This document shows positions 14,203 through 19,463 of a stretch of DNA of 19,463 bases, in pieces. The stretch lies in contig CAZHXN010000080.1 of NCBI GenBank assembly GCA_964536415.1, forward strand, positions 1 through 19,463, in the 5' to 3' direction. Below the pieces are notes generated by a model. It made no database searches, was not told where the DNA came from, and saw nothing but the letters and a program-made list of their open reading frames with translations. The stretch comes from Trichothermofontia sp964536415. Lineage in GTDB: Bacteria > Cyanobacteriota > Cyanobacteriia > B231. Positions within the stretch are counted from its first letter, which is position 1, and every line of letters starts with the position of its first letter. The position numbers were made by a program, and so were the translations under genes.

Positions 14203-17200
14203 TCAGGAGAATTGTGTTGGACCACGGGGTAGGCTGACGGTAAAGGTCGTTAGCCCCGCCTGACTCTCCACCGTAATGGTGCCTGCCAATTGGTTAACCA
14301 GGCGACGAACCAAAGCCAGCCCTAACCCTGTCCCCCTATGTTGCCAGGGGTCGTGGCCAAGAATGCGGTAGAACTTATCGAAGATACGGGGGAGTTCAGG
14401 GGCCGGAATCTCCACACCGGAATTACTGACGCCTAAATGAAAGACCTCTGGGTCCAGGCGTACAAAGACCCGAATCGTTTCACCCGCAGGCGTATACTTA
14501 CAGGCATTATTCAGCAGTTCATTGAGAATGCGTTCTAAATAGGTGACATCGGTTTGGAGCGTCGGCAGGTTAGGGGGAATATCTAACACTAGGGATTGCT
14601 GCTGTGTCTCGATGCGTCGTCTAAAGGCTGCGGTCATTTTCTCCAGCCAGGAGTTGGGTTCTAAGGTCCTGATCACCAGGGCTTCTTCCCCCGTTTCCAA
14701 CTGTGATAGATCCAGCAAATCATTAATCAAACCCGTTTCCCGCTGGCACTCCTGCTGAAGAATTTGGAAATAGCGGTAGGCGGCTCCCCCGTTGGGGTCC
14801 AAGATTCCCAGGGGCCTGAGGACAATTTCTAGCATTTGGATCGCCATTTTGATGTTCGACAGGGGGGTGCGCAGTTCATGGGAAACCGTGCTGAGAAAAT
14901 CATCCTTGAGCCGATTGAGGCGTTCCAATTCGGTGACCTGATGCTGGGCAGCCTGGTATAGCCGCGACTGACGCAGGGCGATCGCGCATTGGTTGGCCAC
15001 CTGTTGCACGAGGCGAATATCCTGTTCACTAAACCCATAGTCAGCCCGGTGAATGAGCCATAGATCCCCCAGCACGCCTTCATTATCCAGAATCGGACAG
15101 GCTAGTTTCGCGACCCGTCCTTCCGCCGGGTGGGGCCGACAGGGACAGAATTGAAAATACTGTCCCTGCAACAGTTGGGCATAACCCTGCTCAAAATCCG
15201 CCATGTACAGCACTGTGTTGTCCTGAAAGGGGGTAGCAGACGTGGCATATTGGTAGCGAATCGTTGAGGTCTGTTGCTCTAGGTCGTAGATTGAGGCATT
15301 ACAATTTCTAACTCCGATCGCCTGGGCTAACTCTTCCACCGCCGTTTGCAGAATTTGGGTTTCGTCTAAACTATCGCGTACTCGATCCGTAATCCGTTTC
15401 AGGGTGGCTTCAAAGGTAAACGCTTGCTGCAACAGGGCGGTTCGTTCCTGGACCTGTTGTTCTAAGTCCGCATTCAGACGCTGGATTTGCTGATAGAGTT
15501 CCGACTGCTGGATCGCGATCGCCAACTGATCGGCAATGGTGCGGGCCAGTTCCACATCGCTCTCCTGCCAGTGCCAAGGAGATTGGAGATGATTGAGGTT
15601 TAAACTGCCCCACACCGGATTCCTGGCTGGATTTTCCGAGGACGCCGCCCCCCCAGCAGCCCGCGCATCCCCGACACACAAAGGGGCCAGTAACCAGGCA
15701 CCGGGATAGGTAGTCACTGGTAACTGCGTGGGATCTGGGTTAGTCGGCGCTGCCCCTTGGGGATCGCTTTGTGGATCACTGCCATCAATACACACGATCG
15801 CCCCGCGTTTCAGTGGGCCGGCAAAGCGGTTTTCCTGATCCGGCATCTCTAGCCCCAGGGTGTCGGGAAGTGTAGGACTACGGCGATAGCTGGCTACATA
15901 ACGCCAGATCTGTTGGTCAGGCTGGTATTGCACAATCTCGGCCCGCTCTAACTGGAGGAGGGTGCCAATTTCGGCCACGGCGGTGGTAAACAAGGTCTGG
16001 AGATCGAGGGATTGGCGAATGCGTTGGAGCAGTAACCCCAAAAGCCGCTCCCGTTCCGCCTGCCGCCGTAGGGACCGTTCCGTCTGGTGATGTTGGGTAA
16101 CGTCACGGGCAACACTCAGGACAGACTGCACGGTGGGTTCGCGCCGCGTCTCTCCAGGAGAAGCTGTAGCAATTTCTGGGACGAGGCGGGCTTGATAGAT
16201 CCTTGGCCCGTCGATCGTGAGTAACTCAAAGGTAATGGTGGTTGCTTGGGCGGTGGTGAAGACCTGACGCACCTGGGTGTCCCAGGTTTCTAAGACACTG
16301 GCTGGCATCCCCAACTCTTGATTGGTCCGACCTTGAAACGCTTGCGCCGGCAACCCTGTCACCCGTTCCATCGACGGATTGATGTAGCGATACCGAAGCT
16401 GGCGATCGAAGCGGGCAACAATATCGGGAGAATGCTCCACGAGGGCACGAAACTCCTGCTCCCGGCGAGCTAACAACTGCTCCGCCTGTTGGCGCTGACT
16501 GATATCCTGGAAAACCATCACCCCCCCCGTGATTTCCCCCCGTTGGTTTTTGATCGGGGAGGCTACGTCGCCGATGATGAATTCTTGACCTGTCCGCGTA
16601 CTCAAGAGGCACCCCTCGGCGAGGGTAAGGGTTCGCCCCTGCTGAATGGCTTGTAGGAGGGGATTTGGTAAAGGGGTTCGGGTCTGGAGATGGACTAAAT
16701 TCAGGACTTGGGTAATCGGTTGTCCCAATGCCTCCTGTTGAGACCAGCCGGTCAAGTTGGCCGCCACTGGATTGATGAAGGTGATATGCCCCCAAGCGTC
16801 CGTGGCGATCGTGCCTTCACCAATACTGGTGAGGACCGCTCCTAACCATTGTTCGGCATGTTGCAGTTGAGTTTCGAGGAGATGCCGCCGCAGGGCAATG
16901 TTGATGGTGGTGCGTAGTTGTAGGGCATCAAAGGGTTTCAGAAGATAACCAAAGGGGGAGGTCGCAATCGCCCGCTGCAGGGTTTTATGATCACGAACAG
17001 CGGTAAGGAAGACAATCGGCAGATCCCACCGTTGGCTCATGATATGGGCCGCCGCAATCCCATCCATCTCCCCCTGGAGGTGAATATCCATGAGCACCAG
17101 ATCAGGTCGGACGTGGGCAACCTGTTCCAGGGCTGCAACGCCAGTCGCCACCGTTGCCACGACTTCATGCTCAGAATCAGCCAGGAAATCACGGATGCAC

Positions 17201-17244
17201 TGGGCCGCAACTTGCTTATCCTCGACGACTAATATCCTTGCCAT
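14203..17244 (-). CDS. Hybrid sensor histidine kinase: REC-PAS-PAS-GAF-GAF-HisKA-HATPase
   Basis: 1013 residues from ATG 17244 (MARILVVEDKQ). A TTG at 17277 would add 11 residues before the receiver domain and is unlikely. The N-terminal REC domain (about 3-120) has the acidic pair at E8/D9, phospho-acceptor D53 (LVLMDIHL) and the conserved Lys in LLKPF. Two PAS domains follow (about 125-245 and 260-385), then two GAF domains (about 400-590 and 620-765). HisKA has VSHELRTPLS with H789. The ATPase has NELLNNACKYTP (about 911) and GTGLGLAL (about 972). No transmembrane segment is seen, so it is cytoplasmic. Neither GAF shows the CH bilin-attachment motif, so it is probably not a phytochrome. 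It has no output domain of its own; signal and partner regulator are unknown. The TPR gene follows closely. Confidence 0.93.
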   Translation of the reverse strand: MARILVVEDKQVAAQCIRDFLADSEHEVVATVATGVAALEQVAHVRPDLVLMDIHLQGEMDGIAAAHIMSQRWDLPIVFLTAVRDHKTLQRAIATSPFGYLLKPFDALQLRTTINIALRRHLLETQLQHAEQWLGAVLTSIGEGTIATDAWGHITFINPVAANLTGWSQQEALGQPITQVLNLVHLQTRTPLPNPLLQAIQQGRTLTLAEGCLLSTRTGQEFIIGDVASPIKNQRGEITGGVMVFQDISQRQQAEQLLARREQEFRALVEHSPDIVARFDRQLRYRYINPSMERVTGLPAQAFQGRTNQELGMPASVLETWDTQVRQVFTTAQATTITFELLTIDGPRIYQARLVPEIATASPGETRREPTVQSVLSVARDVTQHHQTERSLRRQAERERLLGLLLQRIRQSLDLQTLFTTAVAEIGTLLQLERAEIVQYQPDQQIWRYVASYRRSPTLPDTLGLEMPDQENRFAGPLKRGAIVCIDGSDPQSDPQGAAPTNPDPTQLPVTTYPGAWLLAPLCVGDARAAGGAASSENPARNPVWGSLNLNHLQSPWHWQESDVELARTIADQLAIAIQQSELYQQIQRLNADLEQQVQERTALLQQAFTFEATLKRITDRVRDSLDETQILQTAVEELAQAIGVRNCNASIYDLEQQTSTIRYQYATSATPFQDNTVLYMADFEQGYAQLLQGQYFQFCPCRPHPAEGRVAKLACPILDNEGVLGDLWLIHRADYGFSEQDIRLVQQVANQCAIALRQSRLYQAAQHQVTELERLNRLKDDFLSTVSHELRTPLSNIKMAIQMLEIVLRPLGILDPNGGAAYRYFQILQQECQRETGLINDLLDLSQLETGEEALVIRTLEPNSWLEKMTAAFRRRIETQQQSLVLDIPPNLPTLQTDVTYLERILNELLNNACKYTPAGETIRVFVRLDPEVFHLGVSNSGVEIPAPELPRIFDKFYRILGHDPWQHRGTGLGLALVRRLVNQLAGTITVESQAGLTTFTVSLPRGPTQFS

Positions 17245-17590
17245 AGGGAACCCCAGATCGGGGGGAGAGCCAGTCAAAAGGAGGGATTGCCCAACTGAGC
17301 ATTATCTTAATGACTTATATTTATAAACTGCCCATAATCCTGCCTAACTGCAACGGTAGTAACCCTGAATCAGTTAAAAATGTCAACTAAAAATGTCAAC
17401 AATTAAGTGAGATACAGCCTTTACCTTAATCATAAAGTACAGTTTTACCGGGATAGGATGGGTGCCCCCCGCTGGGGCGGCCCTCGCCCTAGAATTCCTC
17501 CCCCGTGCTGGCAGCGGGATTTAGGACAAGGGCGGCAAAAGTGGAATGTACCCAAGTGCTCCTACCGTAAACTCAGGAAACCCGTATGAT
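17245..17590. other. Intergenic region upstream of the histidine kinase
   Basis: 346 bp between the ubiB-like stop and the kinase start on the same strand. It holds a 13-bp tandem repeat (17375-17400) and a short GCCCC/GGGGC hairpin (17464-17478) without a T-tract. A 60-codon plus-strand frame (17407-17589) has no recognisable features. The kinase promoter should be in the AT-rich part at 17290-17440. Confidence 0.5.
17375..17400. repeat. 13-bp exact tandem repeat upstream of the kinase gene
   Basis: TAAAAATGTCAAC occurs at 17375-17387 and again at 17388-17400. Its position 130-155 bp before the kinase ATG, in AT-rich DNA, suits a regulator-binding direct repeat. A simple duplication is equally possible. 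Confidence 0.75.
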
Positions 17591-19273
17591 TTAGCGTTCG
17601 GCTAAGCGATCGAAGCGCTCACGAATCAGTAATTCAATCAGCGATCGCAGCAGGGCCAGAAACGTCAAGGCCGTGAGCATAAAGGCGACGATCGCCCACC
17701 CTTTATAGCCGCCTAGCATCAATACTGCCCCAGAGAGGAGTGTAAACCCCGCAAGACAGGCATAGATTAAACATTTTACCCCTAAGCTAATACGCTTCAG
17801 GGCACGATCGCTTTCCACGGAGCGGACCCGTACCTGAAGTTCCCCTTGTTCAATGCGCTCCTCCAGACGTTGGATCAGTAATTCTAATTTGCTGGGCTGT
17901 TGCATTCGATACTTGATAAAGTCTTTTGCTTGACGGGCAAGTTCGCTGAGGGCACTTCCCTGATTTTGGACCGCTAAACTTTTGACAAAGGGTTTGGCTG
18001 CCACCAGCAGGTTATATTCGGGGTCCAAAGCGCGGGCAATCCCATCCAGGGTCGTGAGGGATTTCAGGATATAGGTCATCTTGGCTGGTAGCCGGAAGGG
18101 TTGCTTTTCAAAGACGGCATACACCTCGCTGCGGAGTTCATTAAAGGCTTGTAGATCAACCGGCTTTTCGGTAAATTTATCCAGGATAAAACTCATCAAT
18201 CGCCGCACCGGGGTCATATCGGACATGGGTTCAATTAACCCCATTGAAGTGAGGGTATCAATCACCTGATTAGTATCTTTTTTCAACACCGCGAAGAAGG
18301 TACGAACCATCTTGTCCTTATCCACGGACTTCACTTCGGCCATCATGCCAAAGTCATAGAAAATAAGTTTCCCATCCTGGCTAACCGCCATATTACCGGG
18401 GTGGGGATCAGCCTGAAAGAAGCCATCTTGCAAGAGTTGTTTGAGGTAGCAGCAAATCCCCAACTGATTAATTTCCTTGACATCCAAGCCACAGGCTTCT
18501 AAAGTGGGCCGATCGTTGATCTTAATTCCTGGCACATATTCCATCGTCAGAATCTTGCGGGAGGTATAGCGCCAGTAGATTTTGGGCACGATAATTTGGG
18601 GATAGTCTTGGAAGTTCTCCCGAAAACGATCGGCGTTTTTGCCCTCCTGAATATAGTCAATCTCCTGGAACAGGATTGTGAAAAATTCGCTGTAGATTTC
18701 CTCCAAATGATATTGCCGGGTCCAGGGGAGGTAACGATGGCTGAGGCGGACCAGTTGATGTAGCACTTCCATATCCAGATTGAGCAACTGCTCTAGCCCC
18801 GGACGCTGGACCTTAACCACCACATCTTCCCCTGTATGCAGACGGGCCTTATGCACCTGGCCCAGACTAGCCGCCGCGATCGGGAAATGGTCAAAATCCC
18901 GGAATAGGGACGGCAGCGAACTGCCCAATTCCGCTTCGATGAGGGCGATCGCTTCCGTGGGGCTGAATTCCGGCACCTGATCCTGCAAACGACCCAGGGC
19001 CTGCACATATTCCAACGGCAGCAAATCGGCGCGGGTAGAGAGGGCCTGCCCAATTTTGATAAACGTAGGCCCCAGGTTCAGCAACGACATCACTAACCAC
19101 TGGGCATGGCGGTAGCGACGTTGGGGCGACTGATCTACCCCCAGCAAGCGATCCCAAGCAAGGGACAACGCCAGTTGGAGGGCAGCCCCATAAATATCAA
19201 TCTGACGCGCCAGTAGCGACCCTTGGGCACGTTGCCACCGCAGCGGTTTAGAAGCAGAGGGGGAAGTGAGCAT
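17591..19273 (-). CDS. AarF/UbiB/ABC1-family atypical protein kinase
   Basis: 560 residues, ATG start, typical length for the family. Motifs in order: the KxGQ signature FIKIGQALSTRADLLP (about 70-85), the Ala-rich loop AAASLGQVHKA (about 135), the lysine-containing VVKVQRPG (about 152), the catalytic-loop equivalent ADPHPGN (about 290) and the metal-binding DFGM (about 307). Two membrane segments lie near the C-terminus (about 496-545: LIYACLAGFTLLSGAVLMLGG and AIVAFMLTALTFLALL). UbiB/ABC1 proteins are ATPases that support ubiquinone synthesis; cyanobacterial members are thought to act in plastoquinone or other prenyl-lipid metabolism. Cyanobacteria carry several paralogues, so I give no gene symbol. 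The gene is alone, 346 bp ahead of the kinase. Confidence 0.93.
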   Translation of the reverse strand: MLTSPSASKPLRWQRAQGSLLARQIDIYGAALQLALSLAWDRLLGVDQSPQRRYRHAQWLVMSLLNLGPTFIKIGQALSTRADLLPLEYVQALGRLQDQVPEFSPTEAIALIEAELGSSLPSLFRDFDHFPIAAASLGQVHKARLHTGEDVVVKVQRPGLEQLLNLDMEVLHQLVRLSHRYLPWTRQYHLEEIYSEFFTILFQEIDYIQEGKNADRFRENFQDYPQIIVPKIYWRYTSRKILTMEYVPGIKINDRPTLEACGLDVKEINQLGICCYLKQLLQDGFFQADPHPGNMAVSQDGKLIFYDFGMMAEVKSVDKDKMVRTFFAVLKKDTNQVIDTLTSMGLIEPMSDMTPVRRLMSFILDKFTEKPVDLQAFNELRSEVYAVFEKQPFRLPAKMTYILKSLTTLDGIARALDPEYNLLVAAKPFVKSLAVQNQGSALSELARQAKDFIKYRMQQPSKLELLIQRLEERIEQGELQVRVRSVESDRALKRISLGVKCLIYACLAGFTLLSGAVLMLGGYKGWAIVAFMLTALTFLALLRSLIELLIRERFDRLAER

Positions 19274-19283
19274 TCGGGTGCGA

Positions 19284-19300
19284 GGGGCAGGGGGCAGGGG
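19284..19300. repeat. G-rich simple repeat GGGGCAGGGGGCAGGGG
   Basis: It lies just upstream of the AarF kinase start (CCCCTGCCCCC on the transcribed strand). Short GGGGCA repeats of this type are frequent between cyanobacterial genes. It may lie in the 5' leader. Confidence 0.5.
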
Positions 19301-19427
19301 AACTCTCCCTAGAGTCTACCCATACGTGGGCAATCGTGCTCAAACTGTCAAAAAAAGATGTGACTTCAACACGAATATTCCTAGGACTCGCCCGGGTGCA
19401 TCTCACTTGTGCGACCCTCACCCTAAA

Positions 19428-19452
19428 TCCCTCTCCCAGAGCGGGAGAGGGA
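19428..19452. repeat. Dispersed cyanobacterial hairpin repeat at the right edge
   Basis: TCCCTCTCCC (19428-19437) pairs perfectly with GGGAGAGGGA (19443-19452) around AGAGC, and is preceded by CCCTCACCCTAAA. The sequence is typical of high-copy palindromic repeats in cyanobacterial intergenic regions. The element may continue past the window. Confidence 0.8.
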
Positions 19453-19463
19453 CTTGAAAATCC

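Noticed and set aside
14203..17244. Phytochrome or cyanobacteriochrome photoreceptor
   Set aside because: The GAF domains lack a bilin-binding CH motif, and there is no PHY domain.
17407..17589. 60-codon plus-strand frame before the ubiB-like stop
   Set aside because: Proline- and arginine-rich chance frame in intergenic DNA with no ribosome-binding site or family match.

Overview
The window looks like chromosomal DNA from a filamentous-type or other moderately GC-rich cyanobacterium. The palindrome GCGATCGC (HIP1) recurs in most genes, on both strands. Dispersed hairpin repeats of a cyanobacterial type are present (CCCTCTCCC...GGGAGAGGG at the right edge). The gene families also fit: mfd, an AarF/UbiB kinase, a multi-PAS/GAF histidine kinase, short HicB/HicA, and a CapA protein with a cyanobacterial-looking N-terminal domain. 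Species cannot be named from this sequence alone. No tRNA, rRNA, CRISPR array or intact transposase was seen.

Layout. 1-2942: a minus-strand gene for an unusual 937-residue fusion of a cyclic-nucleotide-binding-like domain, a bEBP-like AAA+ domain and a membrane polyferredoxin, with a palindromic repeat inside its coding sequence. 2943-3617: a long leader and a small plus-strand glycine-zipper membrane protein. 3700-7197: mfd on the minus strand, convergent with the small gene across a probable shared terminator. 7198-8400: a degraded patch with an intact HicB antitoxin, a hicA toxin that has lost its start codon and 3' end, and the 5' stub of a CobW/P-loop GTPase-like gene on the opposite strand. 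The two broken genes meet within a few bases, which looks like a deletion scar. 8399-9689: a flavoprotein monooxygenase-like gene directly behind a strong Fur box. 9949-10626: an exported protein of unknown function. 10709-10788: two tandem 40-bp palindromic repeats.

10864-19273: four minus-strand genes. Read in transcription order they are an AarF/UbiB kinase, a REC-PAS-PAS-GAF-GAF histidine kinase, an exported TPR protein and a membrane-anchored CapA-like protein. The kinase and TPR gene are 62 bp apart and may be co-transcribed. The other gaps (205 and 346 bp) leave room for separate promoters.

How the genes work together. Mfd is housekeeping transcription-coupled repair, and the AarF kinase probably supports quinone or prenyl-lipid metabolism. 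The Fur-controlled flavoprotein is an iron-starvation gene. The AAA/polyferredoxin fusion is the best candidate for something poorly described: it has the layout of a membrane redox sensor, but its ATPase lacks the Walker B glutamate, the GAFTGA loop and any DNA-binding domain. Several start codons were moved inward from the longest open frame, using ribosome-binding sites where present and family fit otherwise.
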